A stretch of DNA of 64,000 nucleotides, taken from the NCBI RefSeq assembly GCF_013307205.1, contig NZ_CP028940.1:975702-1039701 (forward strand), written 5' to 3'. The stretch comes from Polynucleobacter arcticus. Its GTDB lineage: Bacteria > Pseudomonadota > Gammaproteobacteria > Burkholderiales > Burkholderiaceae. Of this stretch, positions 1-8,509 are shown piece by piece. Under the pieces are notes generated by a model. That model searched no databases and was not told the origin of the DNA. It saw only the letters and a program-made list of their open reading frames with translations. The translations under genes were made by a program, and so were the position numbers. Position 1 is the first letter of the stretch, and each line of letters begins with the position of its first letter.

Positions 1-345
1 GTATTTACCCAACCGCCTATTGGAACTGTGGGACTAACTGAACAACAGGCTTTAGAGCTTTATAAAGAGATAGATATTTATGAGGCGCACTTCAAGGCTT
101 TAAAAAGTGCATTATCAAATCGATTAGATAAAGTTTATATGAAGCTTTTGGTTGATGTAAAAACACAGCAAGTTGTTGGAGCACATATGATTGGTGATGA
201 AGCGCCGGAAATCATTCAGGCTATAGCGATTGCTATAAGGATGGGAGCCACCAAGCAAGACTTTGATGCAACGATTGCCATTCATCCCACAGTGGCGGAA
301 GAATTAGTCACTATGAAAACAGCAATACGTAAGTGCTTGGAATAA
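1..345 (+). CDS. gor: Glutathione reductase-like flavoprotein, C-terminal part (cut by window edge)
   Basis: Reading frame 1 is open from the first base, so the 5' part lies outside the window. The 114 visible residues form the dimerisation domain of the pyridine nucleotide-disulphide oxidoreductase family. It starts at the conserved PPIGTVG stretch and ends with HPTVAEELVTM, which carries the His-Glu pair that serves as the catalytic acid/base in this family. Glutathione reductases have the closest form of this motif, and they reduce glutathione disulphide with NADPH in the cytoplasm. The FAD and NADPH domains cannot be seen, so trypanothione-like or mercuric reductase relatives are not formally excluded. 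The following gene is a glutathione S-transferase on the other strand. Confidence 0.75.
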   Translation, partial: VFTQPPIGTVGLTEQQALELYKEIDIYEAHFKALKSALSNRLDKVYMKLLVDVKTQQVVGAHMIGDEAPEIIQAIAIAIRMGATKQDFDATIAIHPTVAEELVTMKTAIRKCLE

Positions 346-679
346 AGTGTCAGGTCTAAATTTCTTATAGTTTTGATTTTTTTGCATTCCATGATTCTCA
401 TTAATTAGTAAAGCAGAGCACCAGCTTTTGCTGTCAACCTACCCTCTGGTTAGTAGAGGGTAATTTCCCGTTCGCCGTAGCTCCGCTCTAGTCGATTTTG
501 TCCGAACCGTTAAGAAATACTAAGACCATCCTCATGAGCTGACCTCCTTGATTGAGCTTGTTATTCAATTTTTGAGATTAAGTTTCTTCGGGTAGTTTTT
601 TTAATTGAATCTAGTCATTGAGTACTGAGTTAAGCCGAGCTAAATTTATTACATGATGCAATGGATAAAATTTTATCTG
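346..679. other. Intergenic region with one small hairpin
   Basis: This stretch separates two convergent genes. The only structure I see is a 7-bp inverted repeat, TACCCTC / GAGGGTA, with a 9-nt loop at 440-462. It has no following T-run, so it is at most a weak terminator for the upstream gene. No credible reading frame or RNA gene was found in it. Confidence 0.4.
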
Positions 680-1534
680 TTAGAACGATTTTTCATCAAA
701 ATCACTTGAGTCGTGACGTTCAAGAAGTTGTTCTGAGGGTGCACCCCAAGTGCGGTTAACCATTCGACCGCGTTTTACAGCAGGGCGTTCAAGAATCTTG
801 TCTGCCCACCGCAGAACGTTTGTATATTCTTGCACGCTAAGGAATTCTGCAGCTCCATAGAGCCATCCTTTAACAAGCGCACCATACCAAGGAAAAACAG
901 CGATATCTGCAATGGTGTAATCTTTTCCGGAAAGATATTCATTTCCGGCTAAACGTTGATCGAGAACATCAAGTTGTCGTTTGGTTTCCATCGCAAATCG
1001 GTCAATAGGGTATTCCATTTTGTAAGGAGCATAGGCGTAGAAATGGCCAAAGCCTCCCCCTAAGTATGGGCCGCTACCCATTTGCCAGAAAAGCCAATTC
1101 ATTGTTTCAGTTCGAGTAGCAATATCTTTTGGAAGGAAGGCATCAAATTTTTCGGCTAGGTAGAGCAAAATGGAGCCGGATTCGAAGACGCGAATAGGTG
1201 TCAATGTGCTGCGGTCAAGTAGCGCAGGAATTTTTGAGTTTGGATTGATCTTTACAAAGCCAGAGCTAAATTGATCGCCCCCACTAATTTTAATTAACCA
1301 GGCGTCATACTCTGCCCCAGTGTGACCCAGTGCGAGCAGCTCTTCAAGCATGATGGTTACTTTGACGCCATTTGGTGTTCCCATAGAGTAGAGTTGAAGA
1401 GGGTGGCGACCAATGGGTAATTCTTTTTCTTCTCTTGAGCCCGCTGTTGGTCGATTTATACTCGCAAACTCGCCACCATTTGGCTTTTCCCAAGTCCATA
1501 CTTTGGGGGGTGTGTACTCGATTGAATTAGTCAT
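680..1534 (-). CDS. yghU: Glutathione S-transferase, YghU/Nu-class disulfide-bond oxidoreductase
   Basis: The 284-residue protein follows E. coli YghU closely over its whole length. It has the long N-terminal extension (PKVWTWEKPNGGEFASINRP), the thioredoxin-like G-site segment with TPNGVKVTIMLEELLALG, the glutathione-binding NPNSKIPAL and ESGSILLYLAE motifs, and the all-helical C-terminal half ending in RPAVKRGR. Nu-class enzymes bind two glutathiones and reduce organic hydroperoxides and disulphides in the cytoplasm. The ATG start is preceded by AAGGT at normal spacing. It sits next to the glutathione reductase end, which fits a role in thiol redox balance; the two genes are convergent, so this is not an operon. 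Confidence 0.85.
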   Translation of the reverse strand: MTNSIEYTPPKVWTWEKPNGGEFASINRPTAGSREEKELPIGRHPLQLYSMGTPNGVKVTIMLEELLALGHTGAEYDAWLIKISGGDQFSSGFVKINPNSKIPALLDRSTLTPIRVFESGSILLYLAEKFDAFLPKDIATRTETMNWLFWQMGSGPYLGGGFGHFYAYAPYKMEYPIDRFAMETKRQLDVLDQRLAGNEYLSGKDYTIADIAVFPWYGALVKGWLYGAAEFLSVQEYTNVLRWADKILERPAVKRGRMVNRTWGAPSEQLLERHDSSDFDEKSF

Positions 1535-1646
1535 TTTTTACCTTATTAAGTTGTCAGCATGTTTAATTTAGCTTTATATCTTAACGAATCTTGCTTTAAG
1601 TGCTACTTACGCTAATAGATAAAAACACTATGAAACAATGACGCGT

Positions 1647-1976
1647 TTAGGTTATTGCACCGGGTAAATTTTGGAGCAGATTAGTAAAGCGAGCCTCAAT
1701 TGGTTTAGATTCAAATTTCCCCGCTTCGAGGTCTGCAAGAATTTTTTCTATAAAAAGTAGGCTTGGGCGAATTTCACCGAAATACCAACTTAGCTTGTCA
1801 GTTGACAAAATAAATACGCTCGGTAGATTTTCAACCTCAATTCCTGACATGATGTGTTCTTCATTTTCTATATCCACCCAATAACTTGATAGGCCTGGAA
1901 TATTGAGTGCATCAAAAGTGGGTTTAAATTCTCTGCATGAGCTGCACCAATCAGCGCAAAAAAGTATTAATGTCAT
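1647..1976 (-). CDS. Small thioredoxin-like protein
   Basis: The 109-residue protein has a thioredoxin fold signature. A beta strand (LILFCADW) leads into the active site WCSSC with Cys11 and Cys14, followed by a helix, and the cis-Pro loop appears as ENLPSVFIL. There is no signal peptide, so it should act in the cytoplasm as a thiol-disulphide reductant. The dipeptide between the cysteines is Ser-Ser rather than the Gly-Pro of classical thioredoxin, and the trx-typical basic residue is missing, so its partner is probably not general thioredoxin reductase. An extra Cys7 lies one strand before the active site. No close neighbour suggests a specific client. Confidence 0.65.
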   Translation of the reverse strand: MTLILFCADWCSSCREFKPTFDALNIPGLSSYWVDIENEEHIMSGIEVENLPSVFILSTDKLSWYFGEIRPSLLFIEKILADLEAGKFESKPIEARFTNLLQNLPGAIT

Positions 1977-2084
1977 GGAAATTTCAAATTCACTGGATTA
2001 GTTTGTTTGGATTTTTTACATTAGGGGCTAGCTGACATAAGATGATCCACACAGGTCACTCAGCATTACCCTTTACATGACTTC

Positions 2085-3170
2085 TTAGGCAAAAATACGA
2101 ACTTTCTGTGGGACGATCAACAAAGTTTCCCCGACCACATAGTGGTTTTCTCGTTGTCGTGTGGCAGGTATTTGAACTTCAATTATTTTTTCCTCGGCTG
2201 TGTCACTAGCTTTGGGTAGCAAAAACTCCAGCCTAGCAATAGGGCCAATATTAATGATGCGGCTTAATTTAGCCTCGAATCCGCTTGTGTTGTGAATATT
2301 TCGTTGGATATCACAATCATGTGGGCGAACATAGGCAACAGCATCAGTATTACAAGCTGTGGAATGATCGGGGGCAGGAATAGTTGTAATCTGACCATTT
2401 AAGTTGATTTGCATCTCACCAGCATTCAGGCGACCATGAAATGAATTTACATCCCCCAAAAATTCATAAACAAACGGACTAGTCGGTTCTTCCCACACTT
2501 CATTTGGGGCTCCAACTTGCTCAATGTTGCCTTTGTTCATCACCACAACACGATCTGCTACCTCGAGCGCTTCCTCTTGATCGTGGGTCACGAAAATGGT
2601 GGCAATATGTAACTCATCGTGCAATCGCCTAAGCCAACGGCGTAACTCTTTGCGTACCTTTGCATCCAGGGCACCAAATGGCTCATCCAGTAAGAGTACT
2701 TTTGGATCTACCGCCAATGCCCTTGCCAAGGCTACGCGCTGCCTTTGCCCACCTGATAGTTGGGCTGGAAATCGATTGGCGAGCGTATTCAATTGCATTA
2801 AATCAAGAAGATCATGTACTTTTCTCTGAATCTGAGGCTCAGCTAGTTGCTCATTTTTGGGTTTTACTCGAAGGCCAAATGCAATGTTTTCAAAAACAGT
2901 CATATGGCGAAATAGAGCATAGTGCTGGAAGACAAAGCCTACATGGCGTTCGCGAACATGCACATGCGTAGTGTCCTGCCCACCGAATAGAATTGCGCCC
3001 GAATCTGGATTTTCCAAGCCCGCAATAATACGTAAAAGGGTCGTTTTCCCGCATCCAGAGGGTCCAAGTAAGGCGACAAGCTCGCCATCACCAATATCTA
3101 AATTGATGTTGCTGAGTGCTTGGAAGTCACCAAAATGTTTATTAATATCCCGAATTGCAATGCTAGTCAT
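2085..3170 (-). CDS. cysA: Sulfate/thiosulfate import ATP-binding protein CysA
   Basis: This is the ATPase of the sulfate ABC importer, 361 residues and the usual length. Walker [10 protein letters not shown] lies at residues 36-44. The Q-loop (VFQHYALF), signature [15 protein letters not shown], Walker [13 protein letters not shown] and H-loop FVTHDQEEA follow in order. A C-terminal TOBE-like regulatory region (VRPHDCDI) is present, as in CysA and other CUT1/sulfate importers. It is the last gene of the minus-strand set sbp-cysT-cysW-cysA, separated by 26 bp from cysW. It energises uptake of sulfate or thiosulfate for cysteine synthesis at the inner membrane. Molybdate importers have similar ATPases, but the neighbouring Sbp and CysT/W settle the call. 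Confidence 0.93.
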   Translation of the reverse strand: MTSIAIRDINKHFGDFQALSNINLDIGDGELVALLGPSGCGKTTLLRIIAGLENPDSGAILFGGQDTTHVHVRERHVGFVFQHYALFRHMTVFENIAFGLRVKPKNEQLAEPQIQRKVHDLLDLMQLNTLANRFPAQLSGGQRQRVALARALAVDPKVLLLDEPFGALDAKVRKELRRWLRRLHDELHIATIFVTHDQEEALEVADRVVVMNKGNIEQVGAPNEVWEEPTSPFVYEFLGDVNSFHGRLNAGEMQINLNGQITTIPAPDHSTACNTDAVAYVRPHDCDIQRNIHNTSGFEAKLSRIINIGPIARLEFLLPKASDTAEEKIIEVQIPATRQRENHYVVGETLLIVPQKVRIFA

Positions 3171-3196
3171 TTAGTACGTACTCTTCTCTTAAGTGG

Positions 3197-4078
3197 TTAT
3201 TCAGGGGGTAGGACTACATTAGAAGCAATTTCGCGTGAGTGACGCCATTCGACGATGGATTTAATCGCCAGGGTAACAAGAGCCAATAGTGCTAAAAGGG
3301 AGGCTACAGCAAAAGCAGCAACCGATTGATATTCGTTATACAAAATTTCAACATACAGTGGCATGGTTGTTGTTTGACCGCGAATATAGCCAGACACTAC
3401 CGAAACTGCTCCAAATTCACCCATTGCTCTAGCATTACAGAGAATGACTCCGTAAATTAATCCCCATTTGATGTTGGGTAATGTAATGTGCCAAAAGGTT
3501 TGCCAGCCTGTAGCACCCAAAACAATACCCGCCTGCTCTTCGTCGCTACCCTGTGCCTGCATTAACGGAATGAGTTCGCGTGCAATAAAAGGGAAGGTCA
3601 CAAAAACGGTTGCCAAAACAATGCCCGGAATGGCAAATATGATTTTGATGTCATTAGCCTGTAGCCAAGGTCCAAACCACCCATTGGCACCAAACACCAA
3701 CACGATAACCAAGCCAGCCACTACAGGTGACACTGAGAATGGCAAATCAATCAAGGTAGTTAAGAATGCTTTTCCAGTAAATTCATATTTAGCGATTGCC
3801 CATGCCGCGGCAACACCAAATACCAGATTTAAAGGAACGGTAATTAATGCAACAAAGAGTGTGAGGCGAATGGCATACCACGCATCTGGTTCTTGCAAAG
3901 CCGACCAGTAGGCATCAAATCCTTTGCGCAGAGCCTCGGTAAATACTGCAGCTAGCGGCAGAACTAAAAATAAAAACATGAAAGTTAAGGCCAGGGTAAT
4001 CAGGCCGTACCGGATCCATACTGGCTCTGAAGTACTGCTTTTAGCTCGGCTAAGACCCTCGGTCAATGGCGCGCTCAT
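3197..4078 (-). CDS. cysW: Sulfate ABC transporter permease CysW
   Basis: This is one of the two membrane subunits of the sulfate importer. The 293 residues contain about six hydrophobic segments starting near residue 25. The permease coupling region has the EAA-like loop around DEEQAGIVLGATGWQTFWHI, and RAMGEFGAVSVVSGYIRG is characteristic of CysW. The ATG start overlaps the stop of cysT by four bases (ATGA), so the two subunits are translationally coupled, as expected for a 1:1 heterodimer. It pairs with CysA on the cytoplasmic side. Confidence 0.92.
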   Translation of the reverse strand: MSAPLTEGLSRAKSSTSEPVWIRYGLITLALTFMFLFLVLPLAAVFTEALRKGFDAYWSALQEPDAWYAIRLTLFVALITVPLNLVFGVAAAWAIAKYEFTGKAFLTTLIDLPFSVSPVVAGLVIVLVFGANGWFGPWLQANDIKIIFAIPGIVLATVFVTFPFIARELIPLMQAQGSDEEQAGIVLGATGWQTFWHITLPNIKWGLIYGVILCNARAMGEFGAVSVVSGYIRGQTTTMPLYVEILYNEYQSVAAFAVASLLALLALVTLAIKSIVEWRHSREIASNVVLPPE

Positions 4079-4929
4079 GATTGGGTTCCTGCATGTCGCC
4101 GCTGATAGGCCTGTAGTGCATTGATGATGAGTAGCAAAATAAACGAAATGACTAGCATCACAAGTGCGACGGCGGTGGCACCTGCATAGTCATATTGCTC
4201 TAATTTGCCAATGATGATGAGTGATGTGATCTCTGAAACCATAGGCATATTTCCAGCAATAAAGATGACTGACCCGTACTCACCAATGGCGCGTGCAAAG
4301 GCCATAGCAAATCCAGTCAGTAATGCTGGCGCTATGATCGGCAGAATAACCCGAAAAAATGTTTGAATACGAGTGGCACCAAGGCTGGAGGCTGCCTCCT
4401 CTAGTTCTTTCTCGGCGACTTCCAGCACAGGCTGTACTGTTCGGACCACAAAGGGCAGGCCAATGAATATCAGTGCAATGACAATGCCGTTTGGATTAAA
4501 GGCAAGCTTTATTCCTAAAGGCTCTAAGTATTGCCCAATCCAACCATTACCAGCCAAGATAGCAGTGAGTGATATGCCTGCTACTGCAGTTGGTAAGGCG
4601 AAGGGAAGATCTACTAAAGCATCAACAATTTTTTTCCCAACGAAGTCATAGCGCACCAATATCCAAGCAATCAGCAGCCCAAAGACAACATTGATCAGAG
4701 CAGCAATCAGGGATGCGCCAAAAGTGAGTCGGTATGAAGCCACCACTCGGGGGCTGCTAATGGCCTCCCAAAACTGTGGCCAGCTAAGCGCAAATGTTTT
4801 GAAAATCAAAGCCGATAGTGGAATTAGCACAATCAAGCTTAAATAGACCAGCGTAAAACCGAGCGTTATATTAAAGCCCGGGAGAACCCGCGCAGCTTTT
4901 GGGCCGCGCGGCTGAATTAAAGTACGCAT
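4075..4929 (-). CDS. cysT: Sulfate ABC transporter permease CysT (CysU)
   Basis: This is the partner permease of CysW, 284 residues with about six membrane segments. It carries LPTAVAGISLTAI after the third segment, the coupling loop EKELEEAASSLGATRIQTFFRV, and RAIGEYGSVIFIAGN, which is typical of CysT. It starts six bases after the stop of the sulfate-binding protein gene and overlaps cysW by four bases, so sbp, cysT and cysW form one tightly packed operon. The product spans the inner membrane and forms the translocation path for sulfate/thiosulfate. Confidence 0.92.
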   Translation of the reverse strand: MRTLIQPRGPKAARVLPGFNITLGFTLVYLSLIVLIPLSALIFKTFALSWPQFWEAISSPRVVASYRLTFGASLIAALINVVFGLLIAWILVRYDFVGKKIVDALVDLPFALPTAVAGISLTAILAGNGWIGQYLEPLGIKLAFNPNGIVIALIFIGLPFVVRTVQPVLEVAEKELEEAASSLGATRIQTFFRVILPIIAPALLTGFAMAFARAIGEYGSVIFIAGNMPMVSEITSLIIIGKLEQYDYAGATAVALVMLVISFILLLIINALQAYQRRHAGTQS

Positions 4930-4935
4930 GAAAAA

Positions 4936-5928
4936 TTACTTTACGGTGTAAATCTTATCGAACTGACCGCCATCGTTAAAGTGAACTTTTTGCGCCTCGC
5001 TAAGGGAGCCAAAATATTCGCTTACAGGTACAAGTTCAATAGGCTTAAAAGTAGAGGCGTATTTTTTAAGTATTGCAGCTGAGCGCGGACGCAATGCATG
5101 TTTTGCTGCAATTTCCTGGCCTTCATCTGAGTAGAGATAGTTGAGGTACGCATTTGCTAGCTCGCCAGTACCCTTTTTATTGACAGTACGTTCAACTACT
5201 GCAACGGGGTTTTCTGCAATGATGCTGACGGATGGGTAAACGGCATCAACCTTGCCTGTACCGTATTCGCGATCAACTGACAAAACTTCGGATTCAAAGG
5301 TTAACAGTACATCGCCAATGTTACGTTGTAAGAAGATAGTAGTTGCATCTCGCCCACCTTTAGCCAGCACCGGGGCATTTTTAAACAACTTACCCACAAA
5401 TTCAGCTGCCGCAGCATCACTCATTCCCTTTTTCTTGGCATAACTCCATGCAGCCAAGTACACCATGCGGCCATTTCCGCCTGTTTTGGGATTCACAATA
5501 ACAACCTGTATGCCCGGCTTGACCAAGTCATCCCAATCTTTAATGCCCTTTGGGTTGCCATTACGTGTCAGAAAGAGAATGGTGGAGGTAGTAGGGGAGG
5601 CATTAAATGGAAACTTTTTGGCCCAATCTTTGGCTACGACCCCGTTATTTGCTAAAAATTCAACATCCGTTGTGGTGTTCATGGTCACAACGTCGGCATC
5701 TAAGCCGTCGTTTACTGCCCGCGCTTGGGCACTAGAGCCACCATGTGATTGATCAATTTTGACATCTTTACCCGTCTTTTTTTTGTATTGCGCAGTAAAG
5801 GCCGTGTTGTAATCTTTATAAAACTCACGAGCGACATCATATGAGGCGTTGAGCAGGGTTTGTGACACAGCGATCGAGCTAAACGCTATCAGTCCAGCAG
5901 AAACAATGGCGTGAACGTACTTTTTCAT
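4936..5928 (-). CDS. sbp: Periplasmic sulfate-binding protein
   Basis: The 330-residue protein starts with a clear Sec signal peptide (basic MKK, hydrophobic core, cleavage after about residue 22 at AVS-Q). The mature part has Sbp family hallmarks: LLNASYDVAREFYKDYN at the start, the anion-binding SHGGSSAQARAV loop, DADVVTMN, and NPKTGGNGRMVYLAAW. It captures sulfate in the periplasm and delivers it to CysT/CysW. It is the first gene of the operon, and the start has GGAG about 10 bases upstream. Distinguishing Sbp from the thiosulfate-preferring CysP by sequence alone is uncertain; the motif set looks more like Sbp. Confidence 0.9.
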   Translation of the reverse strand: MKKYVHAIVSAGLIAFSSIAVSQTLLNASYDVAREFYKDYNTAFTAQYKKKTGKDVKIDQSHGGSSAQARAVNDGLDADVVTMNTTTDVEFLANNGVVAKDWAKKFPFNASPTTSTILFLTRNGNPKGIKDWDDLVKPGIQVVIVNPKTGGNGRMVYLAAWSYAKKKGMSDAAAAEFVGKLFKNAPVLAKGGRDATTIFLQRNIGDVLLTFESEVLSVDREYGTGKVDAVYPSVSIIAENPVAVVERTVNKKGTGELANAYLNYLYSDEGQEIAAKHALRPRSAAILKKYASTFKPIELVPVSEYFGSLSEAQKVHFNDGGQFDKIYTVK

Positions 5929-6266
5929 GTTTTTAAGACTCCATCCCGGTTAAGTAAAATGCATTGTGCACCGCAATATCTCAATACCAAACTACTTTAT
6001 CTGCATTAGCAAATGACATTATTGTCTATAAGACAAGAAAATGAGGCTAAGAAAGCTAAGGAAGCCTTAACCACTAGAGCAAAGGTCCTTGCCGGGGTTG
6101 TTCATAGCTTCTGTGGATCTGGGGGGCGAAGATGTTGAGGGAGCGCCAAGCCGGTATGTTTTACAAATAAATTGATATCAGTTCAAGTATCAAGCTGAGA
6201 CGGAAATGAATTCGACTGAAATGTTGATAAACGCATACACAATATAAGTTTGGTTATCATATTTAC
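5929..6266. other. Divergent intergenic region sbp / dsbB
   Basis: This 338-bp region must hold the promoters of the sulfate operon (leftward) and of dsbB (rightward). It contains a perfect palindrome at 6022-6036 (listed separately) and a 6-bp inverted repeat TTGATA / TATCAA at 6172-6193. I see no open frame with coding character and no RNA gene. No site could be assigned to CysB with confidence. Confidence 0.4.
6022..6036. promoter_or_regulatory. Perfect palindrome TTGTCT-ATA-AGACAA upstream of sbp
   Basis: Two 6-bp arms match perfectly around a 3-bp centre, 94-108 bases upstream of the sbp start codon and about 230 bases upstream of dsbB. The length and symmetry suit a dimeric repressor or activator site. 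No regulator gene lies beside it, so the binding protein is unknown. Confidence 0.35.
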
Positions 6267-6740
6267 ATGCGCCAAGTTCATTATATTTACCTCTCCCTAC
6301 TCAGCCTGGGACTGATCATCTTTGCTGTAATACTTCAGCAAGTGGGGTATCAAGGGGCGCACTATCTTCCATGCCCGCTTTGCATTTTGCAGAGAATCGG
6401 ATATTTAGGCATTGTCATCTTCTGCTTTTTAGCTGCCTACTTCAATCCACTTAGAAAACTTTTCCATGTATTGGCGGCCTTATCTGCGGCTTACGGGCTA
6501 TCAGTAGCAGGGCGTCAAGTCTGGCTGCTATCGCATCCAGAGACCTCTTGCGGTATCGACCCACTAGAAACCTGGATCAATCAGTTTCAATTAGCCAAAG
6601 GTCTGCCTTGGTTATTTCAAGCGGATGGCCTTTGTTCGGCAAAGTTGCCAGCTATTTTGGGGTTGCAGGTGCCCGAATGGTCTTTATTCTGGCTTGCTAC
6701 CTTTCTGCTGGTTTTGGTCATTTCCTTTTTTAGAAAATAA
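6267..6740 (+). CDS. dsbB: Disulfide bond formation protein B
   Basis: This inner-membrane quinone reductase reoxidises DsbA. The 157 residues form four membrane segments. The first periplasmic loop carries the CPLC pair (Cys36, Cys39) and the second carries Cys95 and Cys123, exactly the four cysteines the electron relay needs. Arg42 follows CPLCILQR, the residue that in DsbB contacts the quinone. No strong Shine-Dalgarno is visible before the ATG, though the alignment of the first membrane helix supports this start. The gene stands alone; dsbA is not in the window. A 12-bp palindrome CCTCATATGAGG follows the stop (6742-6753). Confidence 0.93.
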   Translation: MRQVHYIYLSLLSLGLIIFAVILQQVGYQGAHYLPCPLCILQRIGYLGIVIFCFLAAYFNPLRKLFHVLAALSAAYGLSVAGRQVWLLSHPETSCGIDPLETWINQFQLAKGLPWLFQADGLCSAKLPAILGLQVPEWSLFWLATFLLVLVISFFRK

Positions 6741-6800
6741 TCCTCATATGAGGGCGCTCATTTACTTAGAGTTTAACTAATAGATATAGTGTCAAGTAAG

Positions 6801-6853
6801 CGTTAGTTGCTCTAGGACGTAGGTCGCGCGTTCGAATTGCTCCGGGAAGGCCA
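6801..6853 (+). pseudogene. Probable decayed tRNA 3' half
   Basis: This stretch looks like the anticodon-stem-to-3'-end part of a tRNA. GGTCGCGCG is followed by TTCGAAT (the invariant T-loop consensus), a G-rich acceptor-like stretch, and CCA at 6851-6853. The 5' T-stem GCGCG no longer pairs with the bases after the loop (TGCTC), and no matching D-arm or 5' acceptor strand lies upstream, so it cannot fold as a working tRNA. It sits in the 188-bp gap between dsbB and the cytochrome gene. It could be a leftover of an integration site or a tRNA duplication remnant. Confidence 0.35.
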
Positions 6854-6928
6854 AGCTTTTAATCCTTATCAAGCGCTGATTACTCAACTCATTTAATAGA
6901 TTAGGTGCCCCAATGGGTCATGCCTTAA

Positions 6929-8170
6929 TTAAAGCCCTGGATTCTTCCTAATGTTTTCTACCAGAGATTTAGTTGTATTAGGATCTGCACCATTTCCCCA
7001 GCTAGATCTAACGTAATTTGAAATTTCTAGAATTTCTTGATTGTTTAAGCTGGCTGCATAAGACGGCATCGCAATGTAACCATCACGTTGTTTGATCCCC
7101 TCAATCATCACCTTAATAATATTGTTTGGTTTTTCAGCCATCACTACGGGGTTTCCAGCGAGTGGTGGGATAACACCCGTGATACCTCTTCCAGAGGACT
7201 GATGACAGCCACCGCAGTTATCTATATACAGCCGAGCACCATTAAGATGAGTTGCATCTACCTTTTTGCGATTTTCAGAGAGACTTGAATTCGAGGGTAT
7301 AGTTTTGAGGTAAGTACCCATCGCCAATAAATCCATATCAGTCATTTTTCCTGTGCTGTTGTGGACTACTTCTGTCATCGGACCCAATACAGTGGTTTTG
7401 TCTTTATAACTGCCGGTTTTTAAGTAGCGCGCAATATCTTCTGCTGACCACTTGCCTAGACCCGTGAGGGGATTTGAAGTGATATTCATGGCATACCAGC
7501 CGTCAATTACAGAGCCTGAATACGCTTTCGAATCTTTGATAGCTCCCATCAAGTTACGAGGCGAGTGGCAAGAGCTACAGTGGCCCAGCCCTTCAACTAA
7601 ATAAGCCCCGCGATTCCAGACTGCGGATTGAGTGGGGTCGGGCTTATAGACTCCCGCCCTAAAAAATAACTCACGCCACACAATCATGCTGCTACGAATA
7701 TTAAAAGGGAAGTCTAGATTATTAACTACAACAGCATTAGAAACAGCCGGAACTGTTCTCAAATAATCATAAATCTTATCTGAGTCCGCTCTGGTGACTT
7801 TGGTATACGCTTCATAAGGCATAAATGGATAGAGATCCTGCCCCTTTTTATTCACCCCATTATGTAATACGCGGAAAAAATCATCTTTGGTGTAGGCTCC
7901 AATGCCAGTTTCCATGTCTGGAGTAATGTTTGGTGTTAATACGTAACCAAATTGGTTAGCCATTTTTAGGCCGCCAGCAAAGGGTTTTCCGCCTGGTGCC
8001 GTATGACAAGAAATGCAATCTCCGGCTACAGCTAAATAGGCGCCATCTTTTACAGCATCATTAGCAAGGGCATTGGAAGAGGCAAATGCAACAGTCGCGC
8101 AAAAAAGGAGATCTTTGAACCTGCTGATAAGAGTAAATAAACGGTAAATCTTTAAGCTGATTTTTGACAT
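6929..8170 (-). CDS. Exported triheme cytochrome c (dehydrogenase cytochrome-subunit type)
   Basis: The 413-residue protein has an N-terminal signal segment (cleavage near residue 37, NALA-ND) and three CxxCH heme c sites: residues 52-56 (CISCH), 198-202 (CSSCH) and 319-323 (CGGCH). Spacing and flanks (YLAVAGDCISCHT, YLVEGLGHCSSCHSPRN) match the cytochrome subunits of membrane alcohol, gluconate and aldehyde dehydrogenases, which pass electrons from the catalytic subunit to ubiquinone. No flavin, molybdopterin or PQQ dehydrogenase gene is adjacent, so the partner is encoded elsewhere or this works as an independent carrier. There is no clear C-terminal membrane anchor. Confidence 0.8.
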   Translation of the reverse strand: MSKISLKIYRLFTLISRFKDLLFCATVAFASSNALANDAVKDGAYLAVAGDCISCHTAPGGKPFAGGLKMANQFGYVLTPNITPDMETGIGAYTKDDFFRVLHNGVNKKGQDLYPFMPYEAYTKVTRADSDKIYDYLRTVPAVSNAVVVNNLDFPFNIRSSMIVWRELFFRAGVYKPDPTQSAVWNRGAYLVEGLGHCSSCHSPRNLMGAIKDSKAYSGSVIDGWYAMNITSNPLTGLGKWSAEDIARYLKTGSYKDKTTVLGPMTEVVHNSTGKMTDMDLLAMGTYLKTIPSNSSLSENRKKVDATHLNGARLYIDNCGGCHQSSGRGITGVIPPLAGNPVVMAEKPNNIIKVMIEGIKQRDGYIAMPSYAASLNNQEILEISNYVRSSWGNGADPNTTKSLVENIRKNPGL

Positions 8171-8509
8171 AATTAAAATAGAGTTCTAGGATATCTTTTA
8201 ATAGAAATTGCACTAATCGAAGGCATATTATCAAAACATAATTGATAAAAGCATACTACTAATTAGTTTCACTTTTTTGCTATTTAATGGCATTAAATTC
8301 CCGCTGTCTAATGATGCGCTACGAACACCTTTTTTAAAGTTGCTATTTCTGGCTCATATAGGCTGATTTCAAGCTATGATTGATTCATGATTGCTTTTAA
8401 TGCCAGTTAGAAGGGGTTATCGGGCAATCAGTTCTTAGTTTTTTAGTCCTTATTTCAAATATGGCTAAAAAGTATTGAAGTACAAAAGCTATATAAAGGA
8501 GTTGCCCCC
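8171..8509. other. Divergent intergenic region cytochrome c / peroxiredoxin
   Basis: This is 339 bp of AT-rich sequence between divergently read genes, so both promoters should lie here. A strong Shine-Dalgarno AAGGAG (8497-8502) precedes the peroxiredoxin start. I could not assign promoter boxes or a palindromic operator with confidence, and no coding frame is evident. Confidence 0.35.

Noticed and set aside
3468..3911. 147-codon frame on the + strand inside cysW
   Set aside because: Antisense shadow of a confidently identified gene; composition mirrors the cysW codons and there is no ribosome site.
6801..6853. Intact tRNA gene
   Set aside because: The T-stem does not pair and no 5' half with D-arm is present, so only a relic is supported.
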